A DNA stretch of 64,000 bases from Saccharospirillum sp040881935 (GCF_040881935.1 NZ_JBBECH010000056.1:30835-94834); one strand, 5' to 3'; positions 36,925 through 45,646 are shown, counted from the first letter of the stretch. Program-made: numbers and translations. The notes: generated from the sequence alone by a model not told the origin.

Positions 36925-37121
36925 CGCGGTGTTTGCCGGGTTATTATACGTTTTGTATACATGTGACTCGTTGCCCGTAGATGAAATTTTGCGTCGGGTT
37001 GATACAATGCCTTCGGGTCTGGCCGTGCCGAATCTGACGGCCAGGCCGTTTACCGTTTAACAGCGTCGACGCTATACGGGATAAATCCGGGTATAACGTC
37101 GCTCATAAAAAGGTTATTTCA

Positions 37122-38291
37122 GTGTTGAAGCATCGTTTTAAGCGTTGGACTTCTTTGTGTGTTGCCGGTCTGGCACTGGTTTCGGGCGCCGCGATGTCCG
37201 AAACCATCATTCCCTCTCCGCCGCAGCTGGCCGCCAGTTCCTACATCCTGATGGATGCAACCACCGGGCATATACTGGTATCGCACAATGCCGATGAACG
37301 GCTGCCGCCGGCCAGTTTGACTAAGTTGATGACGAGCTATATTGCTGAGCGGGAAGTCATTGAAGGCCGGATTGCACTGGATGACGAAACACTAATCAGC
37401 GTGAATGCCTGGCAAACCGGCGGCTCACGGATGTTCATTCAGGAAGGCCGGTTTGTCAGTATTGAAGATCTGCTGCGCGGTATCATCATCCAGTCGGGTA
37501 ATGATGCCTCTGTTGCTATGGCTGAACATGTCGCTGGCAGTGAAACCATGTTTGCGCAGATGATGAATTCCTACGCTGATCGTTTGGGCATGGAAAATAC
37601 CCAGTTTCAGAATGCTACCGGTCTTCCAGCCGATGACCATTACTCTTCAGCGGCTGACCTGGCCATCCTGACCCGACACATCATTGAAGATAATGCTGAA
37701 TTTTACCCGATCTACGCCGAGCGCAGTTTTACGTTTAATGGTATCTCCCAGGCCAATCGCAATTCGTTGCTGGGTCGCAATCCGTCGGTCGATGGGTTGA
37801 AAACTGGCCATACTGAGGCGGCCGGCTATTGCCTGGTGTCCTCTGCCTTGCAGGATGGCATGCGACTGATCAGTGTGGTCATGGGCGCAGCGTCGGAAGA
37901 GGCGCGTGTTCAGGAGACCCAGAAATTGCTGACATACGGGTTTCGCTACTTCCAGACGGCCAAGCTGCACGATGGTGGTACTGAACTATACTCAGGGCGG
38001 GTCTGGGGTGGCCGCACCGACAATGTTCGACTGGGGCTGGAGGAAGATCTGATGCTGACCATAGCTCGCGGCGATGAGTCGAGCATGAACACGGTATTAA
38101 ACATTGATCCGGTGCTGAAAACCCCCATAGAGGCTGGGCAACGGTTGGGTGAGCTGGTAGTGACTCAGGGCGATGAAGAGGTTGCCCGTCGTCCATTACT
38201 GGCTCTTGAAGCCGTTGAACCGGCAGGGTTCTTTGCCCGGATCTGGGATTATATCCTGCTGTTTTTCTTCAATTTGTTTAACGGGAGCTGA
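37122..38291 (+). CDS. dacA: D-alanyl-D-alanine carboxypeptidase (PBP5/6 type)
   Basis: Removes the terminal D-Ala from stem peptides (389 residues). A signal peptide (cleavage near residue 26) precedes the catalytic domain: SLTK (S65, K68), SGN (125-127) and KTG (227-229). A beta domain and an amphipathic C-terminal anchor (FFARIWDYILLFFFNLF) complete the PBP5 layout. GTG is the start, with AAAAAGG upstream. It is followed 4 bases later by ybeD. Pseudomonas calls the equivalent gene dacC. Confidence 0.95.
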   Translation: MLKHRFKRWTSLCVAGLALVSGAAMSETIIPSPPQLAASSYILMDATTGHILVSHNADERLPPASLTKLMTSYIAEREVIEGRIALDDETLISVNAWQTGGSRMFIQEGRFVSIEDLLRGIIIQSGNDASVAMAEHVAGSETMFAQMMNSYADRLGMENTQFQNATGLPADDHYSSAADLAILTRHIIEDNAEFYPIYAERSFTFNGISQANRNSLLGRNPSVDGLKTGHTEAAGYCLVSSALQDGMRLISVVMGAASEEARVQETQKLLTYGFRYFQTAKLHDGGTELYSGRVWGGRTDNVRLGLEEDLMLTIARGDESSMNTVLNIDPVLKTPIEAGQRLGELVVTQGDEEVARRPLLALEAVEPAGFFARIWDYILLFFFNLFNGS

Positions 38292-38295
38292 GCGG

Positions 38296-38568
38296 GTGAC
38301 CCAGCAAGAGCCACCAAAAATTACCTTCCCCTGCGATGACTACGTGATCAAGGTCGTGGGTGATGTGCACGAAGGGTTCAAACCCTTTGTACACAGTGTG
38401 CTGGTGCGCTATGACAACCGTCTGGATGTAGCATCATTTTCAGTTAGTGCCAGTCGTAACGGCCGTTTTGAAAGTCTGACTGTTCGCATGCGCATTGAGC
38501 ATGAACACCACCTGACGGAACTGTTTGAGGCGTTAAAAGCCGACGAACGGGTACGAATGGTGCTCTGA
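38296..38568 (+). CDS. ybeD: DUF493 (YbeD/UPF0250) family protein
   Basis: Small ACT-like protein of 90 residues: ITFPCDDYVIKVVG at the start and FESLTVRMRIEHEHHLTELF in the second half. The family sits between dacA and lipB in most gammaproteobacteria. Its function is poorly defined. GTG 38296 is chosen because the reading frame upstream runs through dacA out of phase and homologues begin here. Confidence 0.92.
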   Translation: MTQQEPPKITFPCDDYVIKVVGDVHEGFKPFVHSVLVRYDNRLDVASFSVSASRNGRFESLTVRMRIEHEHHLTELFEALKADERVRMVL

Positions 38569-38570
38569 AG

Positions 38571-39278
38571 ATGGCCAGCGAAGCGGTGATGAACGCTGGT
38601 ACGAGGCCCCACCCAACACCACACTCCGTGATCATCAGGGACCTGGGGCGCGTGCCGTACCAGCGGACCTGGGAAGCCATGCAGGCCTTTACCCTGAATC
38701 GTGATGAACACACTCTCGATGAAATATGGCTGCTTGAGCATGACGCTGTATTTACCCAGGGCCAGGCAGGCAAAGCCGAACATCTGCTCAGCCCGGGAGA
38801 CATCCCGGTGGTGCCGGTTGACCGGGGTGGTCAGGTCACTTATCACGGCCCCGGGCAGATGGTTGCCTATGTGTTGCTGGACATTCGTCGGTTAAAATCC
38901 GATGTCCGCAAGCTGGTGTCAGCGCTTGAAGACAGTGTGGTTAGCTTGCTGGACGGCTACGGTGTTGAAGCGGCCCCGCGCGCGGATGCTCCAGGGGTCT
39001 ACATTGGTGCCGAGAAGGTGTGTTCACTGGGGTTACGCATCAAGCGCGGTTGCAGCTATCACGGTCTGGCGCTGAACGTCGATATGGATCTTGAGCCTTT
39101 TGTCCGCATAAACCCCTGTGGGTATCAGGGGTTGCACATGACCCAGGTAGCCGGCTGGGTGCAGTCACCGAACATGAACAGCATTAAGCAGCAATGGCTG
39201 AGCGCGTTTTGTACGCGGTATAATCTGCAGCCAGTTGATCCGGATGGGGATAGGGTGCATCGGGCTGAAACCGCCTGA
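38571..39278 (+). CDS. lipB: Octanoyl-[acyl-carrier-protein]:protein N-octanoyltransferase
   Basis: Moves octanoate from ACP to lipoyl domains (235 residues). DRGGQVTYHGPGQMVAY holds the RGG..T.HGPGQ motif. GLRIKRGCSYHGLALNV contributes the catalytic lysine region, and INPCGYQG carries the catalytic cysteine. It starts 2 bases after ybeD, with a possible alternative ATG at 38589. lipA follows after 64 bases. Confidence 0.95.
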   Translation: MASEAVMNAGTRPHPTPHSVIIRDLGRVPYQRTWEAMQAFTLNRDEHTLDEIWLLEHDAVFTQGQAGKAEHLLSPGDIPVVPVDRGGQVTYHGPGQMVAYVLLDIRRLKSDVRKLVSALEDSVVSLLDGYGVEAAPRADAPGVYIGAEKVCSLGLRIKRGCSYHGLALNVDMDLEPFVRINPCGYQGLHMTQVAGWVQSPNMNSIKQQWLSAFCTRYNLQPVDPDGDRVHRAETA

Positions 39279-39342
39279 TTGGTACCTGTAGGCTCTTGTA
39301 CCGGGTGATTTACATTCTCTAGTTAAGAGGCAGTGCGAACGG

Positions 39343-40338
39343 ATGAGCGACACCAATCGAATTCCAGTGGTTCAAGTGGGCACCGGCACCAAGTTCGTTA
39401 ACGACAAGGGTGTTAAAGCCATTAAAAATGGCGTCAAGCAACACCCCAATGCTCGGCGTTCCATGGACAAGAAGCCGGAATGGTTGCGCATCAAGCTTTC
39501 CAGCGGCCCCAAGTACGACAGTGTCAAAAAAATCGTTCATGAACACCGCTTGAGTACGGTCTGTGAAGAGGCCATGTGCCCCAATATTGGCGAATGCTGG
39601 AGTGCGGGTACGGCTACCATTATGTTAATGGGTGACGTCTGTACCCGTGCCTGTAAGTTCTGTGCGGTCGATACCGGTAACCCGAAGGGTTGGCTGGACC
39701 TGGAAGAGCCTGATAATACCGCTCAGTCGGTGGCGCTAATGGGGCTCAAGTATGTGGTTCTGACCTCCGTTAACCGCGACGATATCCCGGATGGCGGGGC
39801 CGGCCATTACGCGACGACGGTTCGGCGCGTTAAAGAGGTCAACCCGGATACCGCCGTTGAAGCGCTGACGCCTGATTTTCAGGGTAAACACGCCGATGTT
39901 GAAGCCGTAGTTGATTCCGGAGTCGAAGTGTTCGCCCAGAATGTTGAGACAGTCAAACGACTGACCCACCCGGTTCGGGACTCGCGTGCCAGCTACGAAC
40001 AAACGCTGGATGTTCTGGCCCACGCCAAGCGGTACAAGCCCGAGGTGTTGACCAAGACCAGCCTGATGCTGGGTCTGGGTGAAACCGATGAAGAGATTTT
40101 GGCGACCATGGATGACTTGCGCACCAGCGGTGTGGACATCCTGACGCTGGGGCAGTATCTACAGCCGTCTATCAACCATTTGCCAGTCGAACGTTATGTT
40201 ACTCCGGATGAATTCAACCGGTATCGTGATATCGGGCTCGAGAAGGGCTTCCTTGAGGTTGTATCCGGTGCCTTTGTGCGTTCCAGCTACCGGGCAGAAC
40301 AGGTGCTGCAGAAGAACAACGTCGGTTTGGGTCATTGA
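39343..40338 (+). CDS. lipA: Lipoyl synthase
   Basis: Radical-SAM enzyme inserting two sulfurs into octanoyl groups (331 residues). The auxiliary cluster ligands are C74, C79 and C85 (CEEAMCPNIGEC). The radical-SAM cluster ligands are C100, C104 and C107 (CTRACKFC). The C-terminal RSSYRA supplies the serine ligand. AGAGGCAG lies before ATG 39343. It closes the cell-wall and lipoate cluster and is followed by a long hairpin. Confidence 0.98.
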   Translation: MSDTNRIPVVQVGTGTKFVNDKGVKAIKNGVKQHPNARRSMDKKPEWLRIKLSSGPKYDSVKKIVHEHRLSTVCEEAMCPNIGECWSAGTATIMLMGDVCTRACKFCAVDTGNPKGWLDLEEPDNTAQSVALMGLKYVVLTSVNRDDIPDGGAGHYATTVRRVKEVNPDTAVEALTPDFQGKHADVEAVVDSGVEVFAQNVETVKRLTHPVRDSRASYEQTLDVLAHAKRYKPEVLTKTSLMLGLGETDEEILATMDDLRTSGVDILTLGQYLQPSINHLPVERYVTPDEFNRYRDIGLEKGFLEVVSGAFVRSSYRAEQVLQKNNVGLGH

Positions 40339-40344
40339 TCAACA

Positions 40345-40389
40345 CCATAAAAGTGACCATTAATTGTCGAAATTTGGTCACTTTTATGG
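40345..40389 (+). terminator. Long inverted repeat after lipA
   Basis: CCATAAAAGTGACCA (40345-40359) and TGGTCACTTTTATGG (40375-40389) form a perfect 15-bp stem with a 15-base loop, 7 bases after the lipA stop. It probably protects or terminates the lipA transcript, but no T run follows. An operator for the convergent TetR gene is less likely, because the site lies at that gene's 3' side. Confidence 0.6.
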
Positions 40390-40450
40390 CTGTTTCATCG
40401 GTGTATTGTGGGGCAGAATATTTTTAGCGCTAATGGGTATTCTGGTGTAT

Positions 40451-40858
40451 TTAGGCCGAGCGATAGATTTGGTCCATTAATTGACCATTCAGGCCATGTA
40501 TCTGGTCTCCCAGAGTTACAGTCAGGGATTGGTAGGCATCGGTCTGGCAGACCGAGGGGTAGTAATCCGGGTGGGTGATGAACAGCTTGAAATCATCTGG
40601 TCGTTGCTTCCAGAATTGACGATAGGCATCGCCTTTATCGACCCCATGGTTCAATTGTCGCAGCAGATCTGGCGCAATGGCTTCCCACAGCCCCGCCACA
40701 ATTTCTTGTTTATTGCGAAAGTAGTAGTAAATGGAAGGTGCTGCACACCCCGTTTCCGCAGCTATTTTACGCAGCGACAGCTTACTGATGCCTTGTTCGG
40801 ACAGCACCTTTCTCGCTGATTCCAGTATGTTCTCTTTTTTAATCATGGCGTCAGTCAT
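40451..40858 (-). CDS. TetR/AcrR-family transcriptional regulator
   Basis: About 135 residues, short for the family (usually 190-220). The N-terminal HTH is clear: ARKVLSEQGISKLSLRKIA and CAAPSIYYYFRNKQEIVAGL. The ligand-binding half is abbreviated. It ends after IHGLNGQLMDQIYRSA. It may be a compact member or one truncated at the 3' end. Start candidates are ATG 40858 and 40846. The target is unknown. Palindromes at 40931-40969 and 40972-40984 in its upstream region may be its operator. Confidence 0.8.
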   Translation of the reverse strand: MTDAMIKKENILESARKVLSEQGISKLSLRKIAAETGCAAPSIYYYFRNKQEIVAGLWEAIAPDLLRQLNHGVDKGDAYRQFWKQRPDDFKLFITHPDYYPSVCQTDAYQSLTVTLGDQIHGLNGQLMDQIYRSA

Positions 40859-40930
40859 CCAAGTAAACAGCGTTTTAAAATCTAGCAGTGGTTTAGGGTC
40901 TTCGCTATGGCACGGCACGTGTCATTTTGT

Positions 40931-40984
40931 AACCCAGACGCCCGGGAAGCGGAGAAACGGGTCTGGGTTGGCGCATCAGATGCG
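40931..40984. promoter_or_regulatory. Inverted repeats upstream of the TetR gene
   Basis: AACCCAGAC (40931-40939) pairs with GTCTGGGTT (40961-40969), and CGCATC-A-GATGCG (40972-40984) is a perfect dyad. They lie between the divergent TetR and pilH-like genes, so one may be an autoregulatory operator. This is inferred from position and symmetry only. Confidence 0.35.
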
Positions 40985-41146
40985 ACAGCAGCCCTGTTAC
41001 CCAGTGATGTCGGAACCCTGTGCAAATTATTCAGAGTCATTCTGGCGGTCATTTGCGAATGCGCGCTATAATCAATTTCTTGTAAATATCACAGACTGCG
41101 GTATTTTCCAGTGGTCTGTAGCAGAGTTCTAAAGGGGAATTAGCGT

Positions 41147-41509
41147 ATGGCAACCATCCTGGTCATTGATGACTCACCGAGTCAAGTGACAATATTTAAG
41201 AAAATCCTGGAAAAACACGGCCACACACCTGTGATTGCCGAGGATGGCGTGACCGGTGTGGCAGAAGCCAAAAGCATCTTGCCGGACCTGATCTTGATGG
41301 ACGTCGTGATGCCCGAACTGAACGGGTTCCAGGCTACCCGAAAACTGACCAATGATCCGCAAACGGCGCACATTCCGGTGATTATTGTAACCACCAAGGA
41401 TCAGCCGACCGATAAAGTCTGGGGTGAGCGGCAGGGCGCCAGGGGTTTTCTGGTCAAGCCGGTAGATGAAGCCGAGCTGATGGTGCTGATCAATCAACTT
41501 CTGCCCTAA
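41147..41509 (+). CDS. PilH/CheY-like single-domain response regulator
   Basis: A lone receiver domain (120 residues). The acidic pair D8-D9, phospho-acceptor D52 (ILMDVVMP), T82 and K104 (LVKPVDE) are all present, so it should be phosphorylatable. LNGFQATRKL and IVTTKDQPTDKVWGERQGA closely match PilH of the Pseudomonas Chp twitching-motility pathway. No pilG, pilI, pilJ or chpA lies beside it, so it is an orphan. AAGGGGA precedes the ATG. It ends at a copy of the dispersed 20-base motif and a terminator. Confidence 0.85.
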   Translation: MATILVIDDSPSQVTIFKKILEKHGHTPVIAEDGVTGVAEAKSILPDLILMDVVMPELNGFQATRKLTNDPQTAHIPVIIVTTKDQPTDKVWGERQGARGFLVKPVDEAELMVLINQLLP

Positions 41510-41524
41510 GTCCGACAGGCTCCT
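41505..41524 (+). repeat. Dispersed 20-base motif, copy 2
   Basis: CCTAAGTCCGACAGGCTCCT includes the stop codon of the PilH-like gene. It is 19/20 identical to the motif at 27248-27267. A partial inverted copy is at 20392-20404. Confidence 0.6.
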
Positions 41525-41580
41525 CGGCCGTTTATTGAGCCGCATGAACGTTACTGACGATGCGGTTCAGCTTTTGCCAG

Positions 41581-41616
41581 ACATAAAAAAAGCGCCAACA
41601 GGCGCTTTTTTTATGT
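41581..41616. terminator. Perfect bidirectional terminator between pilH-like and dksA-like genes
   Basis: A 16-bp perfect stem (41581-41596 with 41601-41616), loop AACA. The GC part is AGCGCC/GGCGCT and runs of A and T flank it, so it has a T tract in both directions. It separates the two convergent genes. Confidence 0.95.
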
Positions 41617-41632
41617 GGCCGATGCTTTAATT

Positions 41633-42040
41633 TCAGGCATCGCGGAAATTGCGTTCCTGGCGTTCCTGGCGTTGCTTCTCTTCAGCGCACAACGTCGCTG
41701 TAGGGCGCAGCAGCAGACGACGGACGCCAATGGGTTCGCCGGTTACCGCACAATAGCCAAAATCGCCGCTGTTGATGCGTTTGATGGCATCGTCGATTTT
41801 CGGCAACAATTTGGTTTGACGATCCAGGAAGCGCAGGTTCATTCGCCGCTCTTCCTCGATGCTTGCTTTGTCCAGCTCGTCGGGTTCATTCTCGAAGGTA
41901 GCCAGCGTTTCACGGGCTTCTTTCAGGGAGGCGCGTACTTCATCGGCCTGCTCTTGCAGAAGATTGCGAAAAAACTCCAGTTGAGCGTCGTTCATGTACT
42001 CGTTATCTGGGGCTGCCAACAGCTGTTCTTGAGTCAGCAT
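41633..42040 (-). CDS. dksA: DksA/TraR-family RNA polymerase-binding protein, degenerate zinc finger
   Basis: 135 residues: a coiled coil (about 18-90) with acidic tip EPDELDKAS, then the C-terminal globular part. The canonical four-cysteine finger is reduced to C97 and C118. The partners are T100 (CAVT) and E121 (CAEE), so normal zinc binding is not expected. TGEPIGVRRLLLRPTATLCAEE and the tail ERQERNFRDA look more like alphaproteobacterial DksA than the E. coli type. It may be a DksA2-like paralogue or the main DksA of this lineage. The start at 42040 (MLTQEQLL) fits length. Confidence 0.88.
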   Translation of the reverse strand: MLTQEQLLAAPDNEYMNDAQLEFFRNLLQEQADEVRASLKEARETLATFENEPDELDKASIEEERRMNLRFLDRQTKLLPKIDDAIKRINSGDFGYCAVTGEPIGVRRLLLRPTATLCAEEKQRQERQERNFRDA

Positions 42041-42341
42041 AAAGCGATTCCTGTGCTGTGATGCCGCCGGGTTAGGCCCGTGCGAACTGTGTTGCGATCT
42101 TGCAACCTGGCCGGTTTTGATCACGTTAGTGATCAGACTGCCTGTCCGGATAATAGGAGTGGACGCCGTTTAAAAGACAGTGAGCCAGACCCTTCTCAAG
42201 CCGGACTGTGACCACCCTGTAGACCTGCGAGGATGATTAAATAATAGCCAGTGTCGTCAAAAGAGGGCACATCATATATCATCGCCGATTCGGTTAAAAT
42301 AGCTTTTTTTCTGCAAATTCAAGCCCTTGGAGTAGAACTGA
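42041..42341. other. dksA-purU divergent intergenic region
   Basis: 301 bases without a gene. It contains a perfect dyad TGATCAC-GTTA-GTGATCA (42118-42135). A possible -10 for dksA (TATTAT on the minus strand) lies near 42150, and an AT-rich stretch precedes purU (TTAAAATAGC). No other structure is evident. Confidence 0.5.
42118..42135. promoter_or_regulatory. Palindromic candidate operator upstream of dksA
   Basis: Perfect 7-bp arms, TGATCAC and GTGATCA, separated by GTTA, about 80 bases before the dksA-like start. The symmetry suits a dimeric repressor. The regulator is unknown. Confidence 0.4.
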
Positions 42342-43196
42342 ATGGAACGCGTTTTTCGCCTGGTGATGTCCTGTCCGGATCGGGTTGGCATCGTTGCCAG
42401 GGTGAGCCGGTTTCTGGCTGACCACAATGGCAGCATCATGGAAGCTAACCATCACGCTGATTTGGAGCAAGGGTGGTTTTTTATGCGCAATGAAATTAAA
42501 GCCAGTTCACTGCCATTCGAGGCTGATGAGCTGGCGCGCCAGTTTGCACCCATCGCCGACGAACTGGGTATGACCTGGCGCGTTACTGACAGTGATCAGC
42601 GGCCCCGAGTGGCGTTGATGGTCAGTCGCGACAGCCATTGTCTGGCGGACATCCTAAGCCGCTGGCACAGCGGTGACCTGCACTGTGATATTGCCTGCAT
42701 CATTTCCAATCATGATTCGTTGCGCAGCCTGGCAGAATGGCACGCCATTCCGTTTTTTCACGTTCCGGTAGACCCAGAAGACAAAGCGCCGCATTTTGCT
42801 GAGGTTGAGCGGTTAATCGAACGGCATGCGGCCGATACCGTTGTGCTGGCGCGTTATATGCAAATACTGCCTGCCGAGCTATGTGCCCGGATGCCGTACC
42901 GGGTGATCAACATTCATCACAGCTTTCTGCCGTCTTTTATCGGCGCCCGGCCCTATCACCAAGCCTACGAGCGTGGCGTTAAACTGATAGGGGCAACCTG
43001 CCATTATGTGACCGCCGACCTTGATGCTGGCCCGATCATTGATCAGGATGTGATCCGGGTTTCTCATCGCGATGAGATTGAGGATATGGTACGGCTGGGG
43101 AAAGACTGCGAACGAACTGTGCTGGCGCGAGGGCTGCGCTGGCATCTGGAAGACCGGGTACTGGTGCATGGCAATAAAACGGTGGTGTTTAACTGA
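42342..43196 (+). CDS. purU: Formyltetrahydrofolate deformylase
   Basis: Hydrolyses 10-formyl-THF to formate and THF (284 residues). The N-terminal ACT domain (1-80, SCPDRVGIVARVSRFLADH) binds regulatory amino acids. The C-terminal formyltransferase-like domain has VINIHHSFLPSFIGA and GATCHYVTADLDAGPII, with the N-H-D catalytic set. The stop TGA overlaps the ATG of the following porin-like gene (TGATG), giving tight coupling with an unrelated protein. Confidence 0.95.
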   Translation: MERVFRLVMSCPDRVGIVARVSRFLADHNGSIMEANHHADLEQGWFFMRNEIKASSLPFEADELARQFAPIADELGMTWRVTDSDQRPRVALMVSRDSHCLADILSRWHSGDLHCDIACIISNHDSLRSLAEWHAIPFFHVPVDPEDKAPHFAEVERLIERHAADTVVLARYMQILPAELCARMPYRVINIHHSFLPSFIGARPYHQAYERGVKLIGATCHYVTADLDAGPIIDQDVIRVSHRDEIEDMVRLGKDCERTVLARGLRWHLEDRVLVHGNKTVVFN

Positions 43197-44128
43197 TGCA
43201 AAAACACGTCAATGTAGGTCTGGTGTTAATGTCCATTTCCGGCCTGGCGCTGGGTGCCGAATCCCGGGTGACCGGTCAGGTGCAGATGCAGGGTGCTTAT
43301 CTGGAGCCAGCACAAACAGGTGAGGGGCGCTGGTATCTGCAGGCCCCGAACAGCTGGCTTGGGTTAGAGGTGCTGGAGTCTGTCAGTGGCAGTCAGTACC
43401 GCGCTGTGTTGGAGGTTGGTCTCGACCCGTTGTCGTTCGACGAACCGGTTGCAAGCCGACAGGTGTTCATTGAATGGCTTCAGCCCCTGTACAGCATTCG
43501 GGGTGGTCAGTTACGCAGCCTGGAGCAGCGGCTGCTGGCAGACCCGATTGACCAGATGCATGGTTTCGATGGCGGTCAGCCTACTGATTCCGACCGCTTC
43601 ACCGATGCACTGGCGATCGATAATTACCGTACCCGAAAAGAAGTTGACCCCGATCAACCGAGCATCGAGTTTACCGCGAGCAATGGCGAGTTGATGTACG
43701 TCAGCGGCCAATGGACCTTTGAGGATAAGTCCGCAACATCCTCGCTGCAACAATGGGCCGTGGCCGCCGGACTCGACACGCCCGAAGGTAGCGTGGCGCT
43801 GACTTATCGGCGCGACGACGGCTTTGACGCCGGTCTCTTTGGCAGTTCCATTCTGTGGCAGCGCGATGGTTTGCAATTGGGAGGCAGTGTCTTGTATCGG
43901 GAAGAGGTCGTCGCCTGGGATATGGTGGGCGCCTATCAGGCCGGTACCGTGATCAGCAAATTAAGTTACGGGCGCGACGGGCAGACAGACTCGACAGACG
44001 AGGTCAGTTACTGGGCGTTTGGTATCGATCAGGTGTTCAGCGATTCCATTCTCAACTATTCCGAAATGCATTGGCAGCCCGAGCCCGAACAATGGCGTTG
44101 GATGACCGGCTTTCGCCTCACCTTCTAA
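43196..44128 (+). CDS. Porin-like outer-membrane beta-barrel protein
   Basis: 310 residues. It has a signal peptide (MQKHVNVGLVLMSISGLALG, cleavage near AES). Many short amphipathic strands follow, with alternating hydrophobic and polar residues and frequent aromatic ends, and the protein ends in phenylalanine (WRWMTGFRLTF), as expected for BAM-assembled barrels. VTGQVQMQGAYLEP near the start recalls gammaproteobacterial porins. Substrate and exact family are unknown. ATG 43196 overlaps the purU stop. It converges with mltF, with 6 bases between. Confidence 0.7.
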   Translation: MQKHVNVGLVLMSISGLALGAESRVTGQVQMQGAYLEPAQTGEGRWYLQAPNSWLGLEVLESVSGSQYRAVLEVGLDPLSFDEPVASRQVFIEWLQPLYSIRGGQLRSLEQRLLADPIDQMHGFDGGQPTDSDRFTDALAIDNYRTRKEVDPDQPSIEFTASNGELMYVSGQWTFEDKSATSSLQQWAVAAGLDTPEGSVALTYRRDDGFDAGLFGSSILWQRDGLQLGGSVLYREEVVAWDMVGAYQAGTVISKLSYGRDGQTDSTDEVSYWAFGIDQVFSDSILNYSEMHWQPEPEQWRWMTGFRLTF

Positions 44129-44134
44129 CACCCC

Positions 44135-45646
44135 TCACGGGCCCGGAGTCACGGTCAGGCCTGGCATGGGCAGCGTTTCCAGCCGGTCGGTATAAAGGGA
44201 TTTCGGGTCAAATTGCGGGTCGGGAAAGGCCCGCAGCAACACATTGTAGTACCGTCTGATGTTAGCAACATAGACCACCGGCTCCCGGCCCCGGGCATAG
44301 CCAAAGCGGGTGTAGGGGTGCCATTCTTTCAAAGCCAGCTTGGGTAAATGCTGGCGCACATCGATCCACGAATCCGGGTCGTCACCCAGTGTCTCGGTAA
44401 TAATGCGGGCATCTTCCAGATGTCCGGCCCCGACGTTATAGGAGGCCAGCGCCATCCAGGTTCGATCGGGCTCCTGAATGCGTTCGGGTACACGCCGGTG
44501 AAGGCTCGCCAGATAGCGACTGCCCGCCTGAATGCTTTGCTGAGGGTCCAGTCGATTGTCGATACCCATTTCACGCGCCGTTATCAGCGTTACCATCATC
44601 AACCCCCGCACACCGGTTGGCGAGACTGCATTGCGGCGCCAGTGACTTTCCTGATAAGCCACAGCCGCCAGAAGCCGCCAGTCGAGCCCGGTCAGCTCGG
44701 CCTGTTCGCGAAAATCAGCTTCATATTCGGGCAGTCGGGAGGTGATGTGGCGCTCGAACGTCAGGTTGCCAACGTAGTCAAAGTCCCGGGTATGGCCGAG
44801 GTAGCGATCTTCGAGTCGGGGTATCAGTTCTGTCTGTTCCAGTTCGCGCACGGCGCTGTTGACCGCATCAATCAGAGAACGATCTCTGTGGTTGCGGAAC
44901 AGAGGTGCCACTGGCCGGTTGTGTTCGGTCAGCGGGTCGAAGCGCTGGTTGGGGAAAAACGGCCGCATGACCAGGTAATCGCGTTCATCAAGCAACGCCA
45001 TGTCGAGTTCGCCCATGTCGATTCGGGTCATCAGCTCGGCTGGCCCGGCATTGGTTTGAGTCATCTGTAAGCCTGGATGATCGGCGGCTATTCGGGCGCT
45101 GAGGTTGCCGTGGCTGACCGGGTCCAGTGTTGCAATCTGCTGCTGGTCGAGATCTGGCGCTGCGCTGGCCATCTCCCGGGCCAGACCGACCCGGGTCATC
45201 AGATAGGGTAGTCCGGGCGTAAACAATGGTTGATTCTCATTGTATGAGGTGCCGGTAAGCGCCATGTCCACGGCCCCGGCGGCTAGCGCGCGGTACAGAT
45301 CTGACAGATCTGTAACCGCGAAGAGTTGCACCTTGACCCCCAGTTCCTGGCCCAACAATTGGGCCAGGTCGTACTCCAGGCCTGCCATGGTCTGATCATA
45401 CTGAACGTAGACGCCGTCGGTTTCGCGAATGGCGATGATCAGGGTGTCGCGTGCCTGGACCCGCTGCCAGTGGTTGTGCCAGGTAAAACCGGTCGCCACC
45501 CAGAGGCCGACACCCGCCAGCAAGAGCACCAGAATACCGCGGCGACAGAAAGAAATAATTGATCGTCTGGTCAGCAAAAAGTGAGGTCCCCGGAGTTTGA
45601 TGTCGCTGTGATTGCAGTGCCATTTTACCTGTTTTTCGGCTACCAT
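44135..45646 (-). CDS. mltF: Membrane-bound lytic transglycosylase F
   Basis: About 503 residues. A membrane segment or signal (GILVLLLAGVGLWVATGF) is followed by a solute-binding-like domain (about 65-300, IIAIRETDGVYVQYDQTMAG) and a C-terminal SLT domain with the catalytic glutamate in VAYQESHWRRNA. ALASYNVGAGHLEDA and YVANIRRYY are SLT family 1 hallmarks. No lipobox is seen. The start is uncertain: ATG 45646 adds a hydrophilic tail before the membrane segment, and TTG about 84 bases further in is possible. The usual divergent pairing with purL is kept. Confidence 0.92.
   Translation of the reverse strand: MVAEKQVKWHCNHSDIKLRGPHFLLTRRSIISFCRRGILVLLLAGVGLWVATGFTWHNHWQRVQARDTLIIAIRETDGVYVQYDQTMAGLEYDLAQLLGQELGVKVQLFAVTDLSDLYRALAAGAVDMALTGTSYNENQPLFTPGLPYLMTRVGLAREMASAAPDLDQQQIATLDPVSHGNLSARIAADHPGLQMTQTNAGPAELMTRIDMGELDMALLDERDYLVMRPFFPNQRFDPLTEHNRPVAPLFRNHRDRSLIDAVNSAVRELEQTELIPRLEDRYLGHTRDFDYVGNLTFERHITSRLPEYEADFREQAELTGLDWRLLAAVAYQESHWRRNAVSPTGVRGLMMVTLITAREMGIDNRLDPQQSIQAGSRYLASLHRRVPERIQEPDRTWMALASYNVGAGHLEDARIITETLGDDPDSWIDVRQHLPKLALKEWHPYTRFGYARGREPVVYVANIRRYYNVLLRAFPDPQFDPKSLYTDRLETLPMPGLTVTPGP

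Noticed and set aside
40345..40389. TetR operator
   Set aside because: The perfect dyad lies downstream of both lipA and the tetR gene (convergent 3' ends), so a transcript-end role is more likely.
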